A stretch of DNA of 64,000 nucleotides from Tenrec ecaudatus (GCF_050624435.1 NC_134536.1:49863258-49927257), one strand, 5' to 3'; counted from the stretch's first letter, positions 12,560 to 27,125 are shown. Program-made: numbers and translations. Notes: a model not told the origin generated them from the letters alone.

Positions 12560-13325
12560 CCCACATTGAAGAAGCACTCCAGCCTCGTCATCACACAGGT
12601 GTCGATGGGATCAGGTAGCAGGCATCAAAGAGCAAAGACATATCATTGTGAATGAGGGGAGTGGAAACCCAAAGCCCAACTGTAGGCCACAGAACATCCC
12701 CTTAAAGAATGGTCTTGGTAAAAAAAAAAAAAATTTTTTTTTAAAAACAAACTAAAAAAAAAAAAAAGAATGGTCTTGGTGAGGAGACGAGCCAGTCAGG
12801 GCTCAGTGTAGCACCGATGAAACATTTCCTCTAGGTCTTTAATGCTTCCTCCCCCACTATCATAATCCCAATTCTGCCTTACAAATCTGGCTACACCAGA
12901 GGATGTACACTGATACAGATAGCAACTGGAAACACAGGGAATCCAGGACAGATGAACCCCTCAGGACCAGTGGTGAGAGTGTTGATACCAGGAGGGTGCA
13001 GGAAAGGTGGGGTAGAAAGGAAGAACTGATTATAAAGATTTACATATAACCTCCTCCCTGGGAGATGGACCACAGAAGAGTGGGTGAAGGGAGATGTCAG
13101 ATAGTGTAAGATATGACAAAATAATAATTTATGAATTATCAAGGACTCATGAGGGAGGAGGATTGGGGAGGGAGGGAGGAAATTGAGGAGCTGATACTAA
13201 GGGTTCAAGTGGATAGCAAATGTTTTGAGAATGATTATGTACAACAAATGTACAAATGTGCTTGACACAATGGATGGATTGTGATAAGAATTGTACAAGC
13301 CCACAATAAAATGATTAAAGAAAAA
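12560..13325 (+). mobile_element. Afrotherian L1 3' UTR
   Basis: In order it carries GATGGGATCAGGTAGCAGGC, CAGTCAGGGCTCAGTGTAGC, GAACTGATTATAAAGATTTA, ATAACCTCCTCCCTGGGAGA, GACAAAATAATAATTTATGA and the terminal CCCACAATAAAATGATTAAA. It is interrupted at 12720-12764 by an A/T-only insert. Confidence 0.85.
12704..12780. repeat. A/T-only insert with 16-bp target duplication
   Basis: AAAGAATGGTCTTGGT occurs at 12704-12719 and again at 12765-12780. Between them are about 45 bases of A-run, T-run, then A-rich sequence. It looks like an L1-machinery insertion that kept only tail sequence. Confidence 0.75.
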
Positions 13326-13382
13326 GAAGAACAAATTGATTCTGACCCATATGGAAAACAGAATGAAACATTAATTGGTCCA

Positions 13383-14230
13383 GTGCCATCCTCACAATTG
13401 TTCCTGTGCTTTAGCCCACTGTTAAAGTCACTGTGTCACCCCATCTCATTTGAGACCTTCTTCGCTATTGCTGATCCTCTACATTTCTGAGCCTGGTGTC
13501 CTTTTCCAGGGCCTGGTCTCTCCTGACAAGGTGTTGTAAGTTTGTAAAACGACATCTTGTCATTCTTGCACTCTCGTGTACTTCTTCAAAGACAGACCTG
13601 TTTGTCCTCTTGTCAGTCCATGGTACTTTCAATCTTCTTCTCCAGCACCACAATTCAAATGCATTTCTTTGGTCTTCTTACTCAATGCCCCACATTCACA
13701 TGAATATAAAGCAGTTGAGAATATGTGGCTTGGGGCAGGGTCATCTTTGTTCTCAAATAACATCCTTGCTTTTCGATACTCTGATGAGGTCCTAGCAGAT
13801 TTACTACTGCAACATATCTTTGGATCTCTTGACTGCTGCTTCCTTGAGCATTGATTGTGGATTCAACCAGACAAAATCCTTGACAACTTCAACCTCTTCT
13901 CCATTTATAATGATGTTACCTTTGGCCCAGTTGTGAGGATTTGGGCCTTGTTTTCATTTAGTTGTAACACATATTTAAGGTTTCCATCCTTGACCTTCGT
14001 CAGCAAGTGTTTATATTCTCTTAGCTTTGAGCAAGCAAGGTTGTGTCATTTGCATATTGAGGCTGTTAATAAGTTTTCTTATGATCCTGATGTCACAGTC
14101 TTCTTCATGAGTTATAGCCCCAAATAAAAGTATATGTAGAAAGTATATTATATTGTAAGTATCACAACCATAACCAAGTGGACAATTCAATAAACTGTCG
14201 CTATGAGTCAGAATCGACTTGTTTTTAATG
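13383..14230 (-). mobile_element. RTE/BovB-type LINE, inverted and decayed
   Basis: The plus strand reads as the complement of an RTE coding 3' half: AATTGTTCCTGTGCTTTAGC, CACAATTCAAATGCATTTCT, GTTGTGTCATTTGCATATTG and others, in the order known from bovine and afrotherian RTE. Several small frames are antisense by-products. A SINE/RTE tail word (TCGCTATGAGTCAGAATCGA) lies at 14198-14217. Confidence 0.65.
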
Positions 14231-14744
14231 TTGACGAAAAATATCAATGTCATCAGAAAGATGGGAAGAGATTGTTAGAAAGACCTAAGAGACACAACAA
14301 AGCACAGCATCTGAACTTTGTAAAGTTGAATTTTATAGATATAGTTAGGTTAAAATGAACTATCTGATCATATGATATCACTTCCAATCCATTTCAAAGT
14401 TGTTTCACTTAAAAATAAAAAGGCAAGGAAACACACACATGGATTAAGCCTCTGGTGTATCCCCTCTGACCATAGAACAGAAATGTGTAAAAACAAACAA
14501 ACAAACAAACAAACAAACAACTACAAATGTGAAGAACCTTGCTATGATACAGAGCACATTGAAAAGTGGATTATTACAGATGCAGTCAGGTAGGATAAAA
14601 TTTAACACCTCACCATTTGATTGCCCTTTTGATTCATTTTATATTTTTTCTGGTTTTAAATATCTTCAACTTTCTTTTTACTTTGCTCTTGCTAGTTTTT
14701 TTGCTTGTTTGTTTTGCTTTTCTGTATATGAAATCCAGAGACAG
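14231..14744. repeat. Unassigned stretch with (AAAC)n
   Basis: The only structure seen is an (AAAC)n microsatellite at about 14490-14520 and a short ACACAC at 14431-14438. No gene was found. Confidence 0.5.
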
Positions 14745-14925
14745 GAGAGTCAGTAGCTGGCGGGGAAGTTGGGGTAAAACGAGGAACTGAAAATGAGTAA
14801 AGAAAGAAGGGAATGTTCCAAAATTGATCGTGGTGATGATTGTACACGACCTCTGCGTGATGTTGTTGAATTTTTGAATTTTATGAAATGTAAATTATGT
14901 GCCAATAAAATTGTTTTAAAACAAA
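14745..14925 (+). mobile_element. Old L1 3' end
   Basis: TCGTGGTGATGATTGTACAC, TGTAAATTATGTGCCAATAA and a closing A-rich tail match the old L1 terminus wording seen at 1-510. Confidence 0.55.
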
Positions 14926-15792
14926 AAAGGAATAGAAGGGTGAGATATGAAAGAAGAAATACAAATGATCATTGTTAGAATATAAGATTTCATTGTATCA
15001 TTCCAAATACTTTCTGTGTACTGAGTATACTAGATATTTTCATATTTATTTAAAAATTCTCTAACAAAAAAGTTACTAAATAATATCAGAATCATTTCTT
15101 CAAATAAAATACTACCATTGGAGTAGTGGGGGAAAAGCAATTTTTTTGGGGGGGTGTTAACCAAACTACACCTGTAAATGCTACCTCCCTTTTCACACTT
15201 CCCTTGGAGTCCTCAATGACAGCCTTGAAGGAACGTGGCTTGAAAACTGCCACCTGTTTCTTCTCCCCATGTGACAAGGAAGCACCTCCAAATATCATTG
15301 TTTCAGAGTTGCCTCTTCCTGTCCCACTACTGACCTGTTTATGGGAAGAGACACTGTACTCACCACTCCACACAAACCCTCCAGGTTTTCCCAGTAGGAC
15401 TCTTCCTTGTATACATAATGACTTCACCCTTCAACTTGATCTAGATATGTCTGACAACTCGGTCAGTATGTATTACCACTTTTGATTTGTTGTCCTTTCA
15501 TGCAGAATATTTCACCTTATACCTAATAGGAGTTGCTTTCTTCTGAATAAAATACTGTTATTGAAAATAACTAGTGGCCAATTACTCAAAACAAATTCAA
15601 TAAAGCATTAATATGCATTGTACTCCAAAAATAAATGCCAAGGGTAATTTGTCTATAACCCACAAACAGACAGCTAATATAAAATTGCAGATTAATGTCA
15701 AACCTTTGAGTAAAAGGGCCTAATAATCTTGTACATCAAGATTAAAATTTTTGACTCTCCTAAAATCTAAGAATTTTCATACTAAAGAAGAG
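14926..15792. other. Intergenic stretch, nothing recognised
   Basis: No gene or repeat family was recognised. The overlapping frames at 15092-15485 lie on opposite strands and match no known protein. Confidence 0.4.
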
Positions 15793-16571
15793 ACAAGCGA
15801 CCATCTAGCTCAGGAGCAACAAAGCCCACATGGAAGGAGCACACCAGCCTGTGCAATCATGAGATGTCGAAGGGATCAGGTATAAGGCATCATCATAAAA
15901 AAAAAAAATCTTACCATAGTGATTGAAGGGGGAAATGCAGAGTGGAGACCCAAAGCGCATTTGTCGGCCAATGGAGATCCCCTCCCAGAGGGGTCTAGAG
16001 GAGGAGATGAGTCAGTCAGGGTACGACGTAGCACAGATGAAGAATACAGCTTTCCTCTAGTTCCTAAATGCTTCCTCCTCCCCCCCCCCACCCGCCCCCG
16101 CCAACTACCATGATCCGAATTCTACCTTGCAAGTCTGGATAGAGCAGAGGTTGTACACTGGTGCAGATAGGAGCTGGAGGCACAGGGAATCCAGGGTGGA
16201 TGATACCTTCAGGACCAGGGGTGTGAGGGGTGATACGGGGAGAATAGAGGGTTGGAAAGGGGGAACTGATTACAAGGATCTACATGTGACCTCCTCCCTG
16301 TGGGACGGACGACAGAAAAGTGGGTAAAGGGAGATGCCGGATAGGGCAAGACATGACAAAATAATAATCTATAAATTATCAAGGGCTCATGAGGGAGAAG
16401 GGAGCGGGGAGGGAGGGAAAAAGAGGACCTGATGCAAAGGGCTTAAGTGGAGAGCAAATGCTTTGAAAATGATGAGGGCAAAGAATGTATGGATGTGCTT
16501 TATACAATTGATGTGTGTATATGTATGGATTGTGATAAGACTTGTATGAGTGCCTAATAAAGTGTTAAAAA
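15793..16571 (+). mobile_element. Afrotherian L1 3' UTR
   Basis: It is a good copy of the local L1 3' end. It starts with GACCATCTAGCTCAGGAGCA, passes GGGATCAGGTATAAGGCATC, AAGTCTGGATAGAGCAGAGG and TGACCTCCTCCCTGTGGGAC, and ends GTGCCTAATAAAGTGTTAAA. It is similar to the complement of 58040-58800. Confidence 0.88.
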
Positions 16572-16585
16572 TAGACATATTTATT

Positions 16586-16822
16586 TATTTAAATACGTTT
16601 ATTGGGGGCTCTTACATCTCTTATCACAATCCAGATATTCCTCCATTGTGTCAAGCACACTTGCCCATCTGCCGCCATCATCATTTTCCAAGTATTCTCT
16701 TCCCACTTGAATCCCTGATATCAGCTCCCCATTTCTTCCCCCTCCCTCCCCCACCGGCCCTCCCTCACTAACCCTTGATAAGTTATAGCTTATTTTTTCC
16801 ATATCTTACATCATCTAGACAT
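16586..16822 (-). mobile_element. L1 3' end, inverted, tail-to-tail with its neighbour
   Basis: It begins with T-rich TTTATTGGGGGCTCTTACAT, then TCTTATCACAATCCAGATAT and CTTCCCACTTGAATCCCTGA, the complement of an L1 3' end of another subfamily. Only 14 bases separate its tail from the preceding plus-strand L1. Confidence 0.8.
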
Positions 16823-17381
16823 ATATTTAAATTTAAGACCACCTAAAAAGTTAGGAAATGATCATAGTAGTAAAAAGACAAGTGGGGAAAAATTTTATTA
16901 TAAAGATGTCTTAGAAAAAGTAAGACTGAAATGGCAGAAGTTAGTAAGATATGCATATGCGTATGAACCAAAGAAATAAATATTGAAATATAAATGAGTT
17001 TTCATACATCCAAACAACAATTTAAGAGCTATATCAAATAAAATCCACACTTGATCCAGAAGAGTCTTAAAATGTTCAAATATTGAACTCAAGTTCTTAC
17101 AATTTATACTAAAGAAACAAAGCTTAAAAAACAAGAACTGAGTCAAGTTGTTCATTAAATGCTAATTTTAGTAGCGAACATTAAAAAAGTTAGTCAAATA
17201 GTTAATAACAGGTGATTTAATAAATGATTATTTAAAATGCTCAATTACATTTAGAAAGGGATTTTGTTAATACAACAAAAATGCTGTTTTAAATATTAAA
17301 AAGGAGGATATAACTTTTAATTAGAAAATTATTATTAACATTTTTAAATTCAAACAAATCTTATGATAGACTTAAACATTA
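16823..17381. other. AT-rich intergenic stretch, nothing recognised
   Basis: It is very AT-rich, with no gene or repeat family recognised, and leads into the U2 fragment. Confidence 0.4.
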
Positions 17382-17417
17382 ATCACTTCTCGGTCTTTTG
17401 GCTAAGATCAAGTGTAG
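17382..17417 (+). pseudogene. RNU2: 3'-truncated U2 snRNA retrocopy (36 nt)
   Basis: The sequence matches the first 36 nt of U2 snRNA (CTTCTCGGTCTTTTGGCTAA and on to AAGTGTAG), with two differences from the vertebrate sequence as I recall it. It then stops abruptly. ACATTAA lies just before and again just after (within 17419-17427), which looks like a short target duplication. Truncated snRNA copies made by L1 are a known class. It is not a functional snRNA: the Sm site and the 3' stems are absent. Confidence 0.85.
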
Positions 17418-17845
17418 ACAGACATTAAAATAACAAACTATAATAATTCTTTTCTATGTCTATTAAGATAAAAGTTATATTTTTCTTTCTTATTTTTAAT
17501 ATTTTCAAATATTCTCTAATAGATACATATTACTTTATAAATGTGTTAAATGTGATTTGAAAGTCTTCTGCTCTAATTACCATGTGGATTACTAGTGCTT
17601 ATTGGGGAAGAATGACATTGACTTAGGCAAGCGGAGTGATTCTTTGATCTTCGCAGCGATACAGTGTGTCATATTTAAATGTATCTTGTCCCTTAATTAC
17701 AGGGTTTTGAATCCAACAGCTAGCTATGCAGAAAGTGGAAATAAATTGCTGAGTACGAATGCATTAGAGGTTTTCGGTTTGGTTTGCTTTCCCTCGGTGA
17801 AATTCTTAGGGTTGATGAAAGATAAAACCTCATATTCTTAAGGGG
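17418..17845. other. Intergenic stretch, nothing recognised
   Basis: A 79-codon frame at 17602-17841 has no recognisable product. The phrase GGTGAAATTCTTAGGGTTGA recalls 18S rRNA, but the surroundings do not match. Confidence 0.35.
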
Positions 17846-18138
17846 AACCAATCACAAGGATTGACATATAACCACCTCCCTGGGGGACAGACAACAGAAA
17901 AGTGGGGGAAGGGAGACATCGGTCTGTGTAGGACATGAAAAAATAACAGTAATTTTAAATTATCAAGGGTTCATAAGGGAGGGGTAAAATGAGGAGCTGA
18001 TACCAAGGGCACAAGTAGAAAGAAAATGTTTTGAAAATGATGATGGCAACATATGTACAAATGTGCTTGACACACTGGATGGATGTATTGATTGTGATAA
18101 GAGCTATAAGAACCCTAAATAAAATTATTTTTTTAAAA
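17846..18138 (+). mobile_element. Afrotherian L1 3' end
   Basis: It carries AACCAATCACAAGGATTGAC, ATATAACCACCTCCCTGGGG, AAATGATGATGGCAACATAT and AAGAACCCTAAATAAAATTA, the local L1 terminus in order. Confidence 0.85.
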
Positions 18139-18439
18139 ACCAAAACACCTTCATATTCTTCTGAACAAAATGATCAGCATCGTGATTGAAATTTTTCTAC
18201 CAAGAGTTGAACAAAGTATCAATATTAAATGCAGTTGATTACAAGCCCAGCGAGGAAGGTGAGACCCCTTAAACTGGGGGCAGGGGGAAGAATTCTGTGA
18301 GCACAAGTTCCCTCTAATTTTCAATACATAGCTAGAGTGGTCTTGCTTTTTAGGGGAACATGAAATGTGCATCACAAAGGAAGTTAAATATAGTATAGAT
18401 GATCCATTTTGTACGCATTATGCTGCCCATAAAAAGTAA

Positions 18440-18600
18440 GGCAGGCCTATAAAGGGTCACTGGCAAAGCAGAGAATCAGTGAAAAATAGGAAGGCCTTCA
18501 ACGAGATTCACTCCGTGACGGGAATGACAGGCTCACACGTGACGAATGCGGGAAGGCATGGGAACAGAGTTTCCTTCTGCTGCATCAACTCAGCAGCACG
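18440..18600 (+). mobile_element. RTE/BovB-type LINE 3' fragment
   Basis: AATAGGAAGGCCTTCAACGA followed by GAACAGAGTTTCCTTCTGCT parallels the RTE 3' words for the ends of ORF and tail. It is short and diverged. Confidence 0.45.
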
Positions 18601-18853
18601 GGTTGGCTGGTTGTATGTATTTTGACATGGAAGTGTATTTTAAAATGCAAGTAAGGTCGTTCAGGAGCAGTATGTGCATCTTTGTGTAGGATTTGGTTTC
18701 CTTTGGGGATGGGAATGGAAGGTACATTCACTTGTACACATTCTGCCTCTGTTAGCTTTTAAGGAACCTTCTAGTATGATTGGGATGGAAGTTTGCAGAG
18801 CAAATGGTTTATTTTTTTAGCAAATTGGTTTCCCATTCAGCGGTTCGCACTTA

Positions 18854-18967
18854 CCATATATACTCGAGTATAAGCCCACCCGAATATCTGCCAAGGCTCC
18901 CAATTTTACCACAAAAGCTGCATTAAAAATGTGCCGAAAAACTCAGCTTACACATGAGTATATACGG
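18854..18967. mobile_element. 114-bp MITE-like element with 22-bp inverted ends
   Basis: The left end CCATATATACTCGAGTATAA(GC) and the complement of the right end, CCGTATATACTCATGTGTAA(GC), agree at 18 of 22 positions. The interior has no reading frame. I do not recognise the family and no clear target duplication is visible. Confidence 0.55.
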
Positions 18968-20117
18968 AATTTTGTTTTCTGTCCACAGTTGCACTCTTTC
19001 CTGTGCTGACAGATTCCATTTGTCCTTCCTGCCTTCTGTGCTCTATAGCTGGACAAATGCTACTGTTTTGATCTTGGGTGGCTGGGTACCCTTTTGGTGT
19101 TGTTAATCACTTTATAGGTCTACAGGCTACAGCCAAAGGGTTACACCAACCTCTATCAAACCAATAAGTCTTGGCTTTTTCTTTCCATTTTTGTGATGGG
19201 GAGGTGTTGATTGTATAACTAGAGAAGAAGGAGGTAGACATGGAGAAAGGAAATACGGAGGAAAAGGAGAAAGAAGAGGAGAAAAGGAAGAGGTGGCCAC
19301 AATGGTGCAAGAAAGGAAAGCCGGCAGGCTGGAGGGAAAGTGAGACTTCTCAGCCACTGCCACCATAGGGCTTGGAGACCTGGTTGTACAGTGATCAGGT
19401 GGCAGGGGTACGTTAAGATATGTTTGGGGGGGTTGGCGTTGTGGGATTTTTTGTTTGCAAACACAGAAGGAAAAGGAGGAAGATGGTCAATAATATAAAT
19501 GGCAAGTTTCAATGCATGTGTCTGTTTGCTCAATAGGCAAGTAGATGACAGGAAGGCAGAGAGTTTTATCTGTTACAATTGTATTTGTTATTTTACAGCC
19601 AAAAATGGTTTAGGTATTGCTATTATTACTATGTCAGGCCAAAGAACAAAAATAAGAACCCAAGACCGAAAAAATAGACCCTGAGGAGTTGTGTGTGTGT
19701 GTGAATGTGTGTGTGTGAATGTGTATGTGTGAATGTGTGTGTGTATGTGTGTGTGAATGTGTGTGTGAATGTGTGTGTGTGTGTGTCCAAGAAAAAGAGA
19801 GTGAGCCACTGCTTCCCTAGACTTGAGAGTATATTTGGGAATTAAGCACGGAAGAACTATCCCCAGGCCTTACAGCTTTAAAAGGAGAAGGGGTGTCCGG
19901 GAACATACAATGGGCAGCATAGGAGACGTGCTCAGGAGGAAGCAAGAATTCAGCTGAGGAAGGAAGAATCAGCAGGAAGGCGTTAGCGAGGTGAAAGAGA
20001 AGGCAAGGTGAGTCAGGCAGAGGGAACTGTTTGTGCAAGAATCATAGACTGGGAGAAATTCAGCACTTTGGAGATACGGGAAACCGTCTAGAAATGCTAC
20101 TGTACAAAGAGCTGAGC
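18968..20117. repeat. Intergenic stretch with (GTGTGAAT)n-like microsatellite
   Basis: A compound GT/GAAT microsatellite covers about 19692-19788. A purine-rich (GGAGAAA-type) patch lies at 19215-19300. The antisense frames here are composition artefacts. No gene was seen. Confidence 0.6.
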
Positions 20118-20286
20118 CGGAACTCTAGTGGTGTCACGGTTATGCCTTGGGCTGTCATCGCCAGGGTCAGACATCCGCGCTTCAAAACCGCTCATTGGTT
20201 GGGAGAAAGATGGGGCTTTCTACTACAGGCAGCAGTCACACACTTGGAAAGCCACAGGGGGTCTTTTTGGCAGTGAGTTTGGTTTT
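20118..20286 (+). repeat. AfroSINE
   Basis: CTAGTGGTGTCACGGTTATG, AAAGATGGGGCTTTCTACTA and GGCAGTGAGTTTGGTTTTCT are the head, middle and tail of the SINE. Confidence 0.75.
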
Positions 20287-20860
20287 CTAGAGCGAGCTGT
20301 GAACCCTCAGGACTGGAAAGAGCCTGTGTTGGCCTATCTGACAGCTTAAAGAATGGCAGTCATTGATCGTGACGATTAGTGTTTCATTAAAGACTGCTAC
20401 AGGGGGAACTCATTCTGTCTCCCTTCTCGAGACACATTCTTTTTTTCTTGATATGCTGGCGGTGCTTCTTTTTTACAGTGGAGACATGCTCCAACCTTCC
20501 ATTTTTCTATGCTGAAGTCAACAAATGCTAAAGGTACAAGGTGACTTATTATTGTAGAAATAAAATTTATGTATATTTTACCTGATTTTCTTTTTATATT
20601 TACATTATTCTTACTTTTTCGTCCTCATGTACAGCATTAAAAACCGTAGAGGACACTAAGGTTTCTGTTTTTAATAGTCTTTTGTTTGCATAAATTGATA
20701 TATCATTATCATTCTTGTTATAAATTTTGCAGGCGGTAGAAAACATGAAAGTGATGCTTTGACATTCAGAATTTGGCTGTGTACTGATTTTTTTTTTTCT
20801 CGATAGTCCTATCTTGCCATTGACCATTTCCCTTAATAAGAATCTTAACAATTAGGTAAC
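20287..20860. other. Intergenic stretch, nothing recognised
   Basis: It is AT-rich and without a recognised gene or repeat. Confidence 0.35.
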
Positions 20861-20984
20861 AAAAATTCATTGCCATTGAGTCGATTCCAACTCATAGAAA
20901 CCCCATAGGAAGAGTTGAACCACTCCACGGGGTTTCCAATGCTGTACATCTTTACTGAATAGGCTGCCACATATTTATCCCTGA
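20861..20984 (-). repeat. AfroSINE fragment, inverted
   Basis: CATTGCCATTGAGTCGATTC and CGGGGTTTCCAATGCTGTAC are the complement of the AfroSINE 3' half. Confidence 0.75.
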
Positions 20985-20997
20985 GAGCAAAACAACA

Positions 20998-21160
20998 AAC
21001 CAAAGTCACTGCCATAGACTCTATTCCTACTCAGAGACTACACAGGACAGAGTAGAAATGCACCTGTGGTTTTCTTCCTCAGCGGGGCTGGTGGTTTTGA
21101 ACTCCTGACCTTGTGGCTCACACTTCAACTCAGAACCCACTCTGCCACTATAGTTCCCTC
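20998..21160 (-). repeat. AfroSINE, inverted
   Basis: GGACAGAGTAGAAATGCACC, GGTGGTTTTGAACTCCTGAC and CTCTGCCACTATAGTTCCCT form the complement of an AfroSINE. It sits directly next to the fragment at 20861-20984. Confidence 0.75.
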
Positions 21161-21338
21161 AGAAGAGCTGGTTCTAGTCACCAACCTTTTTGTTATCTGC
21201 TGAGGATGTTAACCAGCAGAATTCCTAAAGGACTCGCTGCATGGGTCTGTTTGTTTGTTTGTTTTAATACTTTACTCATGTCTCATTTACTCATCATAAC
21301 AACTGTGCAGTGATATTTCACCCTCTCTGTTGGGGTAC

Positions 21339-21827
21339 TGTGGTAGTTATAGATTCCTTTGTCAATCAGGTCATAGCCAATCAGATCTCTGTGTGGGCAT
21401 AACCTTCTCCTGAAGTTTCTGGGAACTTCTGTTTTCCTCCCTGGAGTCAGGAGACCCTCTCTCGGCTCACTCCCTGGGAGACATTGCAGCTGACAAGACA
21501 CATGGAGCTACCTAGTGCCCAGAGTTAGAGGAGCCACGTGGAGACCCCTGTCAGCACTGAGATGCTTGCAGCGCCACTGGATCCAAAGACTTTCCACCCA
21601 CTGCCCTGTGATCTTCCTGCACTTGGTGTCATTGCGTGTGTTGTGTGAGTCTGAAGAGGAATTTACAGACTGATACCGGACATGATGGCCTAATATCAGA
21701 CTTATGCACTTGATCTGGACTGGGCTGGGATGTTTTTTTAATATACAATTACTCTTTGATGTAAAGCTCTCTCATACACATATAAGTGTCTATGAATTTG
21801 GTTTTCTAGTCAACCCAGACTAACACA
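21339..21827 (+). mobile_element. Solo LTR fossil, ERVL type, with intact target duplication
   Basis: The 489-bp element runs from TGTGGTAGTTAT to CCAGACTAACACA and is flanked by GGTAC on both sides (21334-21338 and 21828-21832). A 5-bp duplication and TG..CA ends are what ERVL-class insertion leaves, and the wording resembles MLT2-type LTRs. No internal viral region remains. It is likely tens of millions of years old. Confidence 0.85.
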
Positions 21828-21832
21828 GGTAC

Positions 21833-25369
<3,537 letters not shown>

Positions 25370-25382
25370 ACCCCAAAACTAG

Positions 25383-26094
25383 GGTCCATTTCCTTTCATA
25401 TTACCTGGGAGCAGACATTGCACTGCAGTAAATAAGACTTGCTTGGTCTTCTAAATAGGTCCCTTTTGAGACTTTTTATATTCAACAGGAACATGCGTGG
25501 GCATTGAAATTACTCTAGATCGTAGCCCAAAAAAGCTATGGTCTTTGAAGGAAACATCTGGAGGCTAGAAGAAATAGTCTGACTAGAAATGCCAACCCTC
25601 TTGAAGACCAGGAAACAAATGTAAGATTTTCCCTCCAAAGTGTCTTTACACTATACAGAAAGTTCTCCTCCTCCGAGTCTTCTCTGCATTCGTTCCATGT
25701 CTGCTCTTGAGTTCTGAAAATTGCTAGCTGCAAATTCTGGCATGTCAAGGGCTCAGCTACACTTTGTCCAATGAAGGCAAAGGTAACAACAGAATCTTGG
25801 AGCCAGTAAGGATTATAAACATGTTTCTACACTGTTGGTGTGCTGTTTATAAATGGAGCTCACCTTAAGACTTTAATAAGCCCCTAAACTTCATTAGTGT
25901 GCTCTCCTTCCAAGAGCAAAGCACAGATGTTTTGGCATGTTAGAATTTGACGTTTGGAATTTTTAGGAGAGACAGCGTGGGGGCAAAGAACTAGCACCAT
26001 GAGCAGGACAAGAGGTTTAGCAATTTTCACACATAAAGGAAGAGAATCATGTGCTTCAGGTGTCGTGTCCAATAAAGGCACTAGACTTTTCCCT
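25383..26094. other. Intergenic stretch, nothing recognised
   Basis: No gene or repeat family was recognised. The short frames have no known product. Confidence 0.35.
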
Positions 26095-26107
26095 AAAGTC
26101 TAATGGT

Positions 26108-26144
26108 TTGTATCAGCCCCAATAAATTGTTAAAATTAAAAAAA
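26108..26144 (+). mobile_element. 37-bp L1 insertion (tail only)
   Basis: The insert reads TTGTATCAGCCCCAATAAAT followed by an A-rich tail, which is the last part of the local L1 (compare TTGTATGAGCCCCTAATAAA at 49979-49998). AAAGTCTAATGGT flanks it exactly at 26095-26107 and 26145-26157. It is an extremely 5'-truncated insertion. Confidence 0.88.
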
Positions 26145-26318
26145 AAAGTCTAATGGTAATTAGATAACGCTGCTGTTACAAAAAAAGAGCTAGCACACCC
26201 TCCATCTAAAATTCCAAAGAAGCACAATGATCATGTAAAATGCATGAGCATCAGTCTAAAAAGTCATGGATATTCATGTAAAAGTAGAGGTGTTGCTTAA
26301 AATTAATTTCCCAAATAA

Positions 26319-26455
26319 AAACCCAGGCCAGTGGCTTAAGTCTATTTCAACTCATGGCAAGCCCGTGTGACAGATTAGAAGTGTGCTCCACGGCGTTCTC
26401 AGTGGACGGTTTTTAGAAGTAAACCCCCAGACCTTCCGGGTGTACTGGACTGCCA
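26319..26455 (-). repeat. AfroSINE remnant, inverted
   Basis: AACCCAGGCCAGTGGCTTAA, TCAACTCATGGCAAGCCCGT and TAAACCCCCAGACCTTCCGG follow an inverted AfroSINE, but divergence is high. Confidence 0.45.
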
Positions 26456-26977
26456 AACTTTCAGTATTGTTTACAAAAGGAAAAAGACTTCGCCCACCCC
26501 AGAGGACTCTAGAAGCACACTGTCCAATACAGTAGCTACATGTCTTTAAATTCAGAACAAAAGAGATGTCACTTCTCCAGTCACAGAAGGCACACAGTTC
26601 AAGTGCTCTGCAGCTGCCACGTTGAACACAGCAACGCATGTCTAGCACTGTTAAAACCTCTACTAGACAGAAGTACTTCTAGAACATTCAAAGTTTTCCA
26701 TCGAGACATGAAAAATGTATGTTCACAGCGTTCAAATACATATTTTGTGGCATAAAACTTCTCATCATTCCTAAAATACAGCTCAGTTGACTTTTTAGGC
26801 AATAAAAGCAGTCGATTAAGTTAGGCAACATGAAAGGAACATCTTTTTTAAAAAAATATTCTGGAGAATCTCATATTGTAAACTTCATAGGACAGATCCT
26901 TTAAATCCTCACTACTGAAAACAACGCTTGATAAGTTTTGTTGTTAAGTGGTTTCTTCTGGGAGTGGTGGGTATGCT

Positions 26978-27125
26978 GGAGTCTTGGTAATGCAGTGGTT
27001 AATTACATAGCCATGTAATTAGTCATTCCACTCTGTCCAGGTAAGGTTGCCAAGCTGGAATTAACGTAACCATAATGTGTTTTGGTGTTTGGGGCAGAAG
27101 TGAGAGGTTTGGCTTTCTACTTTAC
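26978..27125 (+). repeat. AfroSINE remnant
   Basis: GGAGTCTTGGTAATGCAGTG and GAGAGGTTTGGCTTTCTACT recall the SINE head and middle. Confidence 0.45.

Noticed and set aside
17602-17841. Possible rRNA-derived piece (GGTGAAATTCTTAGGGTTGA)
   Set aside because: Only a short phrase resembles 18S rRNA; sequence on both sides does not align with it.
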